A DNA stretch of 47,129 bases from Microseira wollei NIES-4236 (GTDB taxonomy: Bacteria; Cyanobacteriota; Cyanobacteriia; Cyanobacteriales; Aerosakkonemataceae), in NCBI RefSeq assembly GCF_020521235.1, contig NZ_BLAY01000073.1:1-47129 (forward strand), written 5' to 3'. The translations under genes were made by a program, and so were the position numbers. Shown here in pieces: positions 29,730 through 38,797 of the stretch (the first letter of the stretch is position 1; each line of letters opens with the position of its first letter). The notes below the pieces were generated by a model. The model made no database searches, was not told where the DNA came from, and was given only the letters and a program-made list of their open reading frames with translations.

Positions 29730-32700
29730 GAATTGCTGTCTCCTTCCTGAACTCGAACGATGCGGTTTAGCAAGTTGATGACTCGGCGTTCAAACTCGTG
29801 CGGTGTAATGCGTGCTTTGGTGAGGAACAGTGTCTGACCCAACTTTAAGCGATCGCGATCGCTTTGACTCAAATCTCGTGAAGTATACACCACCAACGGC
29901 ACGTGACACAGACGGTTGTGATGCCTGAGCCAGTCTACCACGGCAAAACCATCGCCTTCCGGCAGTCCCAAATCGAGGATTAATAAATCGGGGAGGAGGC
30001 GCTGGCTTAATTGAATCGCTTCCCGTCCAGTTCGCGCATAAAATGTTTCAATCCCATAGCGCTCAAACATGGCAATCAGTACTTGTGCCAAATCCAAATC
30101 ATCTTCTACCACCAGCACTTTCATCCTCTGATTCTGTTTGGCTAAAGCTTTCTCCAGCGCTTGGCACAATGTTTGTCGATCGGGAGGTTTAACTATCCAG
30201 TCGTTCACCCCTGGATAGGGAACTTCTCGATTGTCGGGTAATAATCCGCTGAGTACGATCGCCGGGATATTTTGGGTTTCTTCATGCTGTTTCAATTGCG
30301 CTAGGGTTTCCCACCCATCCATTCCAGGCATCATCAAGTTGAGGATAATTACATCGGGATGGTTGGCGATCGCTTGTGCGATCGCCTCTTGCCCCGATCC
30401 GACTGCAATCGCCCGGTAACCTTGCTGTTCCAGGGTAGTTTGTACCACAAACCGGATATCGGCGTCGTCATCGCACACTAATACCAGTGGTATCTGGGAT
30501 TCGGCGATGGCGTTCAACTCGCCTTCTGCTTGGTACAAAACTGGCAGGGTAAAGTAAAAGCTGCTGCCTTCTCCTAAAGTACTTTCAGCCCAAATTTGCC
30601 CTTCATGCAGCTGCAAGATGCTGCGACAGATGGCTAACCCTAAACCCGTTCCTCCTTTGGCGCGCGAGTCGGATGCATCGACTTGCTGAAAAGGTGCAAA
30701 AATCGATTCGAGTTTATCTGCTGGAATGCCCCGTCCAGTGTCGGTGACTTTAAATAATACGTAGCTATAGGAGGAAGAGGGGGAAGAGGGGCACGACGGC
30801 GGGAGGGCAGGTGTGCAGGTGGGCAGAGGGGAATTTGAATCTATATTCTCCCCTGCTCCCCTGCTCCCCATCTCCCCTGCTCCCCATCTCCCCTGCTCCC
30901 CTGCTCCCCATCTCACCTGCTCCCCTGCTCCCCCTTCTCCCCCAGCTGCCTGAATTTCCCCACTCAACCAAACTGTTGCACCTGGGGCGGAAAATTTAAT
31001 TGCATTAGACAGCAAATTGGTGAAAACCTGGATAATCCGATCGGGATCTGCCCAAAAACTTGCTTTGAGGGCAGAGACGCTGATGGTAACGCCTGCATTG
31101 CGCGCCATTTCTTCCACGACTTCTACTGACTGAAGCATTAAATTTTCTGCTTGACATATTTGCTTAGTCATGCCTACTTTACCAGATTCGATGCGTTCGA
31201 TATCCAAAATGTCGTTAATTAAACGCACCAACCGCTCGGTATTATTGGCAGCAATTGTTAACATGCGCTGCGCTTCTTCGGGTTGAGCTTGCAATAACCC
31301 ACTCGCGAGGAGATCCAACGCACCGGAAATTGAAGTTAGAGGGGTACGCAATTCGTGGCTGACAATTGAGACAAATTCATCTTTGAGTCGCTCGATTTCT
31401 CGGCGAGCGCTGATATCTTTCATAAAGCCATAATGCCCGATGAATTGCTCTTGGTCGTAAGCTTTGACCATGACGATTTTCTGCTCGAAAACCGACCCGT
31501 CTTTTCGCACCGCCCTTACTTCTACTTCTGCCTTGTCATTTGCCAGCATTTGTTGGTAGGCGGCTAGGGTTTTTTCTCGGTCGTCGGGGTGTACGGTTTG
31601 TTGCCAATCCATCCCGATTATCTCTTGAGGTTGGTAACCCAACATACTGGCATAAGCTGGGTTGACTTGAATGAAATTTCCTGGCAAATCTATTTGGGAA
31701 ATGCCTACAACGGCTATTTCTAATGCTCTATTCAGATTGCGGATTTCTGCTTCCGAAGCTTTGCGATCGCTAATATCTTTATGCGTCCCCGTCATTCTCA
31801 GGGGGTTCCCTTGTTCGTCGCGAGCCACGACTTTACCATAATTCCCTATCCATTTCCATTCCCCCGATTTGGTTCGCATTCGATAATCGAAGGCATAAGG
31901 AACCGAACTGTCTTGTAAATGATTGTTCAGCACGTCCATTACCCAGGGGCGATCGTCTGGATGAATCAGACTTTCCCAGTTATTGACATTTGCGACATAT
32001 TCACCTATGTCATAGCCGAGCATTAAAAGCCATCGGGGACTTACATAAACCTCTTCAGTGGTAATGTGCCAGTCCCAGAGTCCGTCCCCAGAGGCTTCTA
32101 GCGCGAGTTGCAAGCGTTCCTCGCTCTGGCGCAGTGCTGCTTCTGCTTGCTTGCGATCTGTGATATCTTGACCTACAGCCTGATACTCAACGATTTGTCC
32201 CTGGTCGTTGAAGATGGCTCGGTTTATCCATTGATGCCAGCGAATTTCTCCCGTGGGGAGGATGACCCGATGTTCGTGGCTGATATATGGTTTATCCGCA
32301 GATAGGGAGGCAATGTTCTCTGCAACTAATGCCCGGTCCTCCTCTGGAATCAGCGGCATGAAGGGATTGTGCAGAATGTCTTGCAATTGCCGATCGAAAT
32401 AGCGACAGTAGGCCTGATTTACGAAGGTCAATACCCCATTTGGCAGAAAACGACAGATCAGTTCGGTCTGATCTTCAACAACGGCGCGGTAGTGGGCTTC
32501 GCTTTGTCGCAGTGCTTCTTCTGCTTGCTTGCGAGCGCTAATATCAAAAATCGTAGACCGACTCATCAGATAGTTTCCCGCTTCATCTTTGATCGCCGTT
32601 GCATTTAAACTCACGGGTAAAATTGTGCCATCTTTGCGAATATAATTAAATTCCAGATTATGCAGCGATCCGTTCTGTTTGAAACGCGGGAAGTTTTCTT

Positions 32701-35197
32701 GGAAGATTGCCAAACTGTCGGGTGCAAGCAATTCGGTCACATGCTTTCCAATTATCTCTTCCCGCGCGTAGCCCAACATATTCAGTTCGGTATCGTTGAT
32801 GCGGACAATATTACCATCTGCATCGAGGGAATGATACCCGCAAGGGGCATGGTTATAAATGTCTTCGATTTCTGCGGCGTACCTTTGCAGCGCTTCTTGT
32901 GCTTGCTTGCCTTCGGTAATATCGCTGCCAATGCCGAGAAATCCGGTAATGTTATTTCCGCCATCGTACAAAGCAGTAACTGATAGCAAAACCGGGAAGC
33001 GGGAACCATCTTTGCGAATATAAGTCCATTCGCGCTCATCTATTTCCCCGCGCCGCGCCTTGGCTACAAACGTCTCCATTCCCGGTTCAATTGTAACGCC
33101 CAACTCCTGTGAAAGTTCTTGTGCCCGTTGTACGACTTCATCCCCATCATGGATGATATCAGGAGTTGTCTTGCCAATTACTTCTGCTGCGGTATAGCCC
33201 AGCATTCGTTCTGCTGCTGCGTTAAAAGTGCGAATCGTCCCGTCTACTGTGGTAGAAATAATCGTGTAGTTGGCGCTATTTAAAATCGCGTTCTGCAATG
33301 TGGCGATTTCTTGTAGTGTTTGTTCTGCCTGTTTGCGTTGGATGAATTGCCCAATTTGGTTGCCAATACTCGTGATCAAATCGAGCAAATCTACGTCTGG
33401 TGGTTGAATTTGACGGCTAAAGCAGGTAATAACACCGAGGATTTCGCCACCCATCCGAATCGGAAAGCAAAATGCTGCGTGCAATCCAATTTCGGCGGCT
33501 ATTTCAGAGCGCAGGAAGAAATCATCTTCAACTACATCTGCAATCCAAATTGGTTCGTTTGTTGCCCAAACGCGCCCCGGTAAACCAATTCCAGGCGCAA
33601 AGTTTATTGTTTGGGCGATCGCTTTAAATTCTGGCGAAGTCATCCCAGGTGCTTGCCAAATTTCTACGCATTGTAGGGAAGGGGTAATTGGTAATTGGGA
33701 ATTGGGAATTGGGAATTGGTGCGATCGTTCATTACCCTGGGTAGCGATCCAAAATTCTGCCGCTACCCACCCCAAACTATTACAAATCGCGGGCAAAATT
33801 CTGGAGTACATTTCCGTCAGGGTAGCGGCTTCTGCCAGTACCCGCGTTGTGGCATATTGGACGGTTACCCCCCGTTGGGCCCATTCCCGTTCTGCAATTT
33901 CGGTTCGCAAGGCTATATTGGCTTCAAATAGCTCGTGGGTGCGTTGAATAACTCGGTGTTCTAATTCGTCGTTGGCGCTGCGGAGGGCGGCTTCTTGCGC
34001 TTTGCGATCGCTTATATCCATCACCGTTCCCATCATCCGAATTGCCCTGCCCGCTGGGTCGTAAAAACCCCGCCCTTTGCCTTCCACCCAGTGGATGCTA
34101 CCATCAGGCCAAATAATCCGGTATTCTGCGACGTAGTCGGTTTTTGTTGCTAAAGCCATAGCTACAGCGGTTTCTACCCGTTCGATATCTTCCGGGTGGA
34201 CGCGGGAGTGAAATGCTTGATAATTGACAGCGAAGGTGCCGGGAACCAAACCAAACAGTCTGGCGTGATTATCGTTCCAGGTGACGCGGTTGGTCAATAA
34301 GTTCCAGTCCCAAATGCCAATGCAAGTTGCTTCTAGGGTTAGCCGCAGTCGTTGTTCGCTGTATTGCAGCGCTTGCTGTACTTGAATCCGATCGCGTTGT
34401 GCGGCGATGCGATCGCTAATATCGCGCAAAATTACAGTAAATATTGTTTCCCCTTCTAATTCCAGCTTCGAGATCGAAGCTTCAGCTGGAAATTCCCTCC
34501 CATCTTTGCGACGACCAACAATTTCCCGATGTTGTCCCATTCCCCGCGCTACATCGGGCGAGTTGGCGAATTGACTGATGTGTTGGCGATGCATTTCCCC
34601 AAAGCGAGAAGGCAAAAGTAAATCCAAGGATTGTCCTAAAATTTCTTCGGTACTGTAACCAAAGATTTTTTCTGCTCCCTGATTAAACAAGGTAATGCTT
34701 TGGGTTTCATCAACCGAGATAATCGCATCATCCGCAATATCCAGAATCCCAGCCAAACGACTTTGGGAGGCGTGCAGTGCGGCTTCTACCTGCTCGCGTT
34801 CGGCGATTTCCCGTTGCAATTGTTGGTTAGCTGCTTCTAACTCGGTTGGACTCGGCAAAGCTAAAATTTGCGGCACTAATGAAATTAGAATCACCGCCGC
34901 ACAGAGAGAAACTCCCGCCGTCAAAGCTTTGAGCGTTCCCGATACCCAATAGATGGGATGCCAAAGCGTCCAAACCTCCATCAGGTGGGTGGTTCCACAA
35001 GCGACGATCAAAATTCCAAACAGCAAAAATATCCAATCAAATGGTAAGTCTTTTCGCTTTTGGACTAGATAGATTAACCCTATCGCAATCCCATAATAAG
35101 CCAGGGCAATCAGCGAGTCAGAAACCACATGCAGCCACACCAGCCCCGGTTTCCAAAGATAGCAATGCCCGTGAGGGATAAATGAATTGTATGTCAT
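29726..35197 (-). CDS. Hybrid histidine kinase with ethylene-receptor-like sensor, seven PAS and one GAF domain
   Basis: The 1823-residue protein begins with three membrane helices of the ethylene-binding type: D27, Y34, and C67 and H71 in ACGTTHLMEVW, matching the copper ligands of plant ETR1. The Pro of ETR1's Ile-Pro is Ala here. PAS domains start near 147, 280, 632, 772, 902, 1026 and 1152, with a GAF at about 456-616. HisKA has H1281 in SHELRTPL. The HATPase (about 1370-1560) is split by a low-complexity insert at about 1416-1476. REC1 (about 1570-1685) has Asn for the phosphoacceptor (IILNLMMPGMDG); REC2 (about 1693-1815) keeps Asp (LLILDLGLPEGDG). ATG 35197 has AAGGT upstream. It is coupled to the response regulator at 29349. 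Confidence 0.9.
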   Translation of the reverse strand: MTYNSFIPHGHCYLWKPGLVWLHVVSDSLIALAYYGIAIGLIYLVQKRKDLPFDWIFLLFGILIVACGTTHLMEVWTLWHPIYWVSGTLKALTAGVSLCAAVILISLVPQILALPSPTELEAANQQLQREIAEREQVEAALHASQSRLAGILDIADDAIISVDETQSITLFNQGAEKIFGYSTEEILGQSLDLLLPSRFGEMHRQHISQFANSPDVARGMGQHREIVGRRKDGREFPAEASISKLELEGETIFTVILRDISDRIAAQRDRIQVQQALQYSEQRLRLTLEATCIGIWDWNLLTNRVTWNDNHARLFGLVPGTFAVNYQAFHSRVHPEDIERVETAVAMALATKTDYVAEYRIIWPDGSIHWVEGKGRGFYDPAGRAIRMMGTVMDISDRKAQEAALRSANDELEHRVIQRTHELFEANIALRTEIAEREWAQRGVTVQYATTRVLAEAATLTEMYSRILPAICNSLGWVAAEFWIATQGNERSHQFPIPNSQLPITPSLQCVEIWQAPGMTSPEFKAIAQTINFAPGIGLPGRVWATNEPIWIADVVEDDFFLRSEIAAEIGLHAAFCFPIRMGGEILGVITCFSRQIQPPDVDLLDLITSIGNQIGQFIQRKQAEQTLQEIATLQNAILNSANYTIISTTVDGTIRTFNAAAERMLGYTAAEVIGKTTPDIIHDGDEVVQRAQELSQELGVTIEPGMETFVAKARRGEIDEREWTYIRKDGSRFPVLLSVTALYDGGNNITGFLGIGSDITEGKQAQEALQRYAAEIEDIYNHAPCGYHSLDADGNIVRINDTELNMLGYAREEIIGKHVTELLAPDSLAIFQENFPRFKQNGSLHNLEFNYIRKDGTILPVSLNATAIKDEAGNYLMSRSTIFDISARKQAEEALRQSEAHYRAVVEDQTELICRFLPNGVLTFVNQAYCRYFDRQLQDILHNPFMPLIPEEDRALVAENIASLSADKPYISHEHRVILPTGEIRWHQWINRAIFNDQGQIVEYQAVGQDITDRKQAEAALRQSEERLQLALEASGDGLWDWHITTEEVYVSPRWLLMLGYDIGEYVANVNNWESLIHPDDRPWVMDVLNNHLQDSSVPYAFDYRMRTKSGEWKWIGNYGKVVARDEQGNPLRMTGTHKDISDRKASEAEIRNLNRALEIAVVGISQIDLPGNFIQVNPAYASMLGYQPQEIIGMDWQQTVHPDDREKTLAAYQQMLANDKAEVEVRAVRKDGSVFEQKIVMVKAYDQEQFIGHYGFMKDISARREIERLKDEFVSIVSHELRTPLTSISGALDLLASGLLQAQPEEAQRMLTIAANNTERLVRLINDILDIERIESGKVGMTKQICQAENLMLQSVEVVEEMARNAGVTISVSALKASFWADPDRIIQVFTNLLSNAIKFSAPGATVWLSGEIQAAGGEGGAGEQVRWGAGEQGRWGAGEMGSRGAGENIDSNSPLPTCTPALPPSCPSSPSSSYSYVLFKVTDTGRGIPADKLESIFAPFQQVDASDSRAKGGTGLGLAICRSILQLHEGQIWAESTLGEGSSFYFTLPVLYQAEGELNAIAESQIPLVLVCDDDADIRFVVQTTLEQQGYRAIAVGSGQEAIAQAIANHPDVIILNLMMPGMDGWETLAQLKQHEETQNIPAIVLSGLLPDNREVPYPGVNDWIVKPPDRQTLCQALEKALAKQNQRMKVLVVEDDLDLAQVLIAMFERYGIETFYARTGREAIQLSQRLLPDLLILDLGLPEGDGFAVVDWLRHHNRLCHVPLVVYTSRDLSQSDRDRLKLGQTLFLTKARITPHEFERRVINLLNRIVRVQEGDSNS
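30770..30950. repeat. In-frame low-complexity repeat inside the HATPase domain
   Basis: Runs of GGGGAGCAGGGGAG, then GATTCAAATTCCCCTCTGCC, then C-rich complement-like runs; the two halves can pair. It adds about 60 residues (GAGEQGRWGAGEMGSRGAGE, DSNSPLP) between the N box and the DTGRGI box. The same repeat lies in the GAF domain of the kinase at 38798. Confidence 0.9.
33674..33722. repeat. In-frame AATTGGG heptamer array inside the GAF domain
   Basis: About five 7-bp units (GGTAATT, GGGAATT) add the residues HQFPIPNSQLPITPSLQ in a GAF-domain loop of the hybrid kinase. The unit type is common in intergenic STRR arrays. Confidence 0.8.
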
Positions 35198-35519
35198 ATA
35201 AACTTACCTTCAAATATAGTATATACCGAGACAAGGAGGACAAGGCGGAGGGAAAGTTGTCCATTTCTTGTGCAACTTTGTATCATCTATTACCGCCTTT
35301 TTTAACTTTCTCACCCTCAAGGGTGAGGCTACACAAGCAAAGCCCGCCTTCGCGGGCTAAAGGCTAATAAATCCGGATTTGGTATCAACAAATGCTTGAC
35401 TTTTTTCAACATCTTTGCTCTGAAATTAAATTTAGTAAATTTGTAATTTTGCACTTGGGCAGAGAATTATTAGCCAACCCCCATAAGCAATTAGCAATTA
35501 GCAATTAGCAATTACCAGT
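35198..35519. other. Intergenic region with hairpins and an STRR array
   Basis: It contains CTCACCCTCAAGGGTGAGG (near 35309), AGCCCGCCTTCGCGGGCT (near 35340), and four TTAGCAA units at 35486-35514 just past the stop of the regulator gene. It holds the hybrid kinase promoter. No gene is seen. Confidence 0.6.
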
Positions 35520-37850
35520 TTAATTTTTAATTTTTAACTGTTGGCTGGCGGCTTGATATAAAGAAAGTAGATCGGCACCATCTTTAGGATACTGGACAAT
35601 TCCGCAACTGAAGGATACCCGCAAGGGCGTGCCATCAACAGTAGTAAATTCTCTTTGGCGCAGATGCTTCAAAAGTTCAGAAAGCCGCCGTTTGGCATCG
35701 CTTTTTGCGATTCCAGACATGCCGATGACAAATTCGGTTCCACCCCAACGACCGATGACATCTTGGCTGTGGAATGATCGCCGCAGGATTTCTGCCAATT
35801 GAGATAAGACTCGATCCCCGGTGGCATGTCCGAATTGGTGGTTAATTTGCTTCAGGTTGTTGGGTTTAATAATTGCGAAACACAAAGGTTGATCTGTGAC
35901 TTGGCACTCTTGTTGCCAGCGCAGCAGACTGGCGGTGGACTTGCGTCGGTTGGGGAGGCCAGTCAGGGGATCGGTTTCTGATAAACTCCGCAATAGACGC
36001 GATCGCTCGATCCGATTCAGGATGCGCGTCACCAGTTCCGCCGCTACAATCGGTTTGCTAACGTAGTCGTCTGCACCAGCTGCAAATACCTGCCGCCTGA
36101 TGTCGCCATCGGTGTGAGCGGTAAGGAACAAAATTGATAGTCCGCTCCAGTTGGGGTCGTTGCGGACAACCTTGCACAGTTCAATGCCGCTAATTTGGGG
36201 CATTTCTATATCCAAAATTAGCAACTCTGGCGCAGTTGTTTTGAGAACATCCAAAAACCGCAGCGGGTTATCTAAGGTATATACCTTAATGCCCCAAGGT
36301 TTGAGTAAAGTTTGCAGCGCGGTTAAAATATTCCGATCGTCGTCTACCGCCATCACCCTCGCTTCATCGGTACGGGCGTATTGCAGCAGTTGTGTGGCAC
36401 ATTCTAGCACCTGGACAGGGGATAAAGGTTCGTGCAAAATCCGCCGTACCCCTAAGCGGGCGATTTTAACTCGGTCGATTAAATTATCCCGCTCGGCGAT
36501 CGCGATCGTTGGTACTGGGGGAGTAAGTGCATTGAGTTGAGTCAATAACCCCTGACTTGCCTCGTGCAAGTCCCGATTAGTCAGGTCGAGCAGCACCAGA
36601 TCGGGGGGCGAGCTTAAAATATATTCTCTCAGTTCCACAGGGGTATAGCCATCAGTGGAATGCACTCGTATGCCCCAACTCGTCGCTTCGATCGCCAATT
36701 GTTCCGTCAGCGACCGATCCAAGTCAACAACTAACAATAAAGGATATGGGTCTGCGGATTCATTTGCTGATGGTAATGCGGGCAATTGTTCCCTATTGAG
36801 TCGTTGCAGTTCCCGATCCAGTGCTTGAACGAGTTGAGTCAGGTATTGCTTTTGCTCTGCTGCCAAATGCAAGTCAGCTTTAAAGTTAGCTTCGATTTCT
36901 TTAGCCAAACGAGAACCTTCATCCGATCCAAACATGCCCAAAGATCCTGCCAGTTTGTGCGCTTCTTGCTCCGCAAGACTGCGCGCCTCCTCGGTCAACT
37001 GGTCGTTTTGCAGCAGCGTTGTTGCTTGGGCGATTGTTGTAACGCGATCGGCGATGGTATCTTTAACTTGCTGCCAAATTTTACCAACTCCCGCTGCTGT
37101 CTGCGCTGCAACGTTGGCGTTGGCATTTTGGCTAGTGGATTTCTTTCCATCAACAGTGGCAACCCCGCTGGCAGTATCCACAGACTTGAGTCGATAACCG
37201 ATACCATAAACTGTCTCGATCGGATCTTCTGGAACCCCTGCTGCCCTGAGTTTCATTCGTAACCCTTTGAGATGGGATCTGACTGTATCATCGCTGGGGG
37301 GTTCTTCAAACGACCACAGTTGCTCGATCAACGCGCCGCAGCTAAAAATCCGCTGTGGATTGCGGAGAAATACTTCCAGCAGTCCGTATTCTTTGGGGGT
37401 CAAATGCAGCGAGCGAGCGTCCCAAGATACTTCGCAGGTACTCGGGTTGAGGCGTAGTTTGTTCCACTCCAACAGCGGCGGTAAGCTTGAACCCCCCCGA
37501 CGCAGCAATGCTCGGATGCGGGCTAATAATTCCTGAAAATCAAACGGTTTTACGATATAATCATCCGCGCCTGCATCCAAACCCATGACTTTATTCGTGC
37601 TGGCATCTTGCGCGGTGAGTAAAATTACGGGAGTGAGATTGCCTTGACTTCGCAACCGCCGACAAAAGCTAATTCCATCTAACTTCGGCAGCATCACATC
37701 GAGCAAGATCGCATCATAGCTAGAAAATTCAACTAAATCCCACCCCGCTTGACCATCCTTAGCAACTTCAACGATATAATGCTGTTCAGTCAGGTTTTTA
37801 GCCAGCTGTTCTGCAATTAATCGATCGTCTTCGATCAGCAATATTTTCAT
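35520..37850 (-). CDS. REC-wHTH-HPt-REC-REC-GGDEF multidomain response regulator
   Basis: The 776-residue regulator has: REC1 (1-120, D51 in AILLDVMLP), an OmpR-type DNA-binding winged helix (about 125-225, DDTVRSHLKGLRMKLR), an HPt domain (about 255-350, H near 299 in AHKLAGSLGMFG), REC2 (about 375-490, atypical LLVVDLDRS and LVLLDLTNRD), REC3 (about 498-620, LLILDIEMP) and a GGDEF domain (about 625-776). The last is degenerate: GGTEF for GGDEF, and IKPNNLKQIN where the metal-binding Asp residues belong, so cyclase activity is doubtful. It follows the hybrid kinase in the same direction, about 320 bases apart, and its HPt could take phosphate from it. Confidence 0.9.
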   Translation of the reverse strand: MKILLIEDDRLIAEQLAKNLTEQHYIVEVAKDGQAGWDLVEFSSYDAILLDVMLPKLDGISFCRRLRSQGNLTPVILLTAQDASTNKVMGLDAGADDYIVKPFDFQELLARIRALLRRGGSSLPPLLEWNKLRLNPSTCEVSWDARSLHLTPKEYGLLEVFLRNPQRIFSCGALIEQLWSFEEPPSDDTVRSHLKGLRMKLRAAGVPEDPIETVYGIGYRLKSVDTASGVATVDGKKSTSQNANANVAAQTAAGVGKIWQQVKDTIADRVTTIAQATTLLQNDQLTEEARSLAEQEAHKLAGSLGMFGSDEGSRLAKEIEANFKADLHLAAEQKQYLTQLVQALDRELQRLNREQLPALPSANESADPYPLLLVVDLDRSLTEQLAIEATSWGIRVHSTDGYTPVELREYILSSPPDLVLLDLTNRDLHEASQGLLTQLNALTPPVPTIAIAERDNLIDRVKIARLGVRRILHEPLSPVQVLECATQLLQYARTDEARVMAVDDDRNILTALQTLLKPWGIKVYTLDNPLRFLDVLKTTAPELLILDIEMPQISGIELCKVVRNDPNWSGLSILFLTAHTDGDIRRQVFAAGADDYVSKPIVAAELVTRILNRIERSRLLRSLSETDPLTGLPNRRKSTASLLRWQQECQVTDQPLCFAIIKPNNLKQINHQFGHATGDRVLSQLAEILRRSFHSQDVIGRWGGTEFVIGMSGIAKSDAKRRLSELLKHLRQREFTTVDGTPLRVSFSCGIVQYPKDGADLLSLYQAASQQLKIKN

Positions 37851-38088
37851 ATACCAATTATTGTCTGTTTGGCTAAATTAACGAAAATCTAGACAAGATC
37901 AATTTTAAATTTTTTAAATTACCCGGTTGATTTCAAGCCCGACTTACTTAGAGAGTGGGTTTCTTTTCTGTCAATAGACAAGGCTTGAAAATATCGCCTT
38001 CATTGCTTCTGGAGGCAGGCTTCCTCCCTTACCACCCCCCCTACTCCCTCCTCGTAGGAGGGGGAAAAGCGGAATTTGTTTTGTTTTT

Positions 38089-38189
38089 AGGACTTACGCA
38101 AACACCAAAGTTTCTACGAAAAATCCTTGGTTTGGGCACCAAAGATCAAGGTCGAAACAAAGGTGATGACCTCGTCGCACGTAAGTCCT
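38089..38189. repeat. MITE-like AGGACTTACGCA element
   Basis: Begins AGGACTTACGCAAACACC and ends GCACGTAAGTCCT, 101 bp. Confidence 0.88.
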
Positions 38190-38271
38190 GGTTTTGTCAA
38201 GTGGGCATCTCCCCGGCTGCAAATAATTTCACAAATCTTGTATATTGCAGCACAATCAAAGTTAAATTAAC

Positions 38272-38320
38272 AGGACTTACGCAAAGAAACCGGGTTTCTA
38301 GGTTCATCCTGCGTCAGTCC
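38272..38320. repeat. Short MITE-like element
   Basis: A 49-bp form, AGGACTTACGCAAAGAAACC, then GGGTTTCTAGG and GCGTCAGTCC. The centre is missing, so this is an internal-deletion form. Confidence 0.8.
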
Positions 38321-38334
38321 CGCTCAACTCAAAT

Positions 38335-38508
38335 AGGGGCGGGTTTTAGCAATCAATCAGTGGAACCACGAGATATCTCTAGGACTTACGCGCTTGCTTT
38401 CCGGTTTCTCCGAAAAATCGTTGGGAAAGGGAATCAGAGATCGACGGTCTCACCTTTGTTTCTTTTCTCGTCTTGCGTCAGTCCCGATCTCGTTAAACCC
38501 GCCCCTAC
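38335..38508. repeat. GGGGCGGGTTT repeat interrupted by a MITE-like element
   Basis: AGGGGCGGGTTTTAGC on the left and GTTAAACCCGCCCCTAC on the right are the two arms of the inner inverted repeat known from 20784 and 22566. The 105-bp AGGACTTACGC element at 38381-38485 sits between them. Confidence 0.8.
38381..38485. repeat. MITE-like element nested in another repeat
   Basis: Begins AGGACTTACGCGC and ends GCGTCAGTCCC. It contains an uninterrupted GAGATCGACGG, the empty form of the micro-insertion seen at 8297-8319. Confidence 0.85.
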
Positions 38509-38599
38509 TCGTTATCTCATGCATAGCGGCTAATGGCTAATGTCAGGAGAAATCACTACGCTCTAGTAGCTTTTGTGGTGAGTCTGGGAACCTTAGGGA

Positions 38600-38672
38600 T
38601 CGGGATATTAAGACCCAAAGGTCTTAAGAATCCCCGCGCCTATTGGTGCGGGGAGTGTCCAACAATGCAACT
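38600..38672 (+). other. Solo IS605/TnpB-type right end
   Basis: The hairpin AAGACCCAAAGGTCTT, then GAATCCCCGCGCC, TATT, GGTGCGGGGAGTGTCCAA. The two hairpins and the final GAGTGTC(A)A match the layout after the dead tnpB at 14031-14128. No tnpB coding sequence lies upstream. It could also act as a terminator or structured leader before the kinase gene at 38798. Confidence 0.5.
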
Positions 38673-38797
38673 ACGAGTGTATAGGAGACTTTGCAGGCGC
38701 ATTTGGTCTGGCATAGAATATGGGCTATCTTTAACAAAACCGTTAATCTCAGCATTGGGATCAATTTTTATTTAGAACCAGGCTCGAACTTTTTAAT

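Larger units (their letters stand above)
37851..38797. other. Gene-free region made of mobile repeats
   Basis: About 950 bases between divergent signalling genes. The listed repeats fill most of it, and GGAGGCAGGCTTCC and CTCCTCGTAGGAGGGGG near 38010-38060 are further short inverted repeats. Open frames here read through repeats and look spurious. Confidence 0.7.

Noticed and set aside
35520-36000. Active diguanylate cyclase at the C terminus of the multidomain regulator
   Set aside because: GGTEF and the missing metal-binding Asp residues argue for a degenerate domain.
38533-38775. 80-codon plus-strand gene upstream of the CBS kinase
   Set aside because: It reads through the IS-type right-end hairpins and shows no family pattern.
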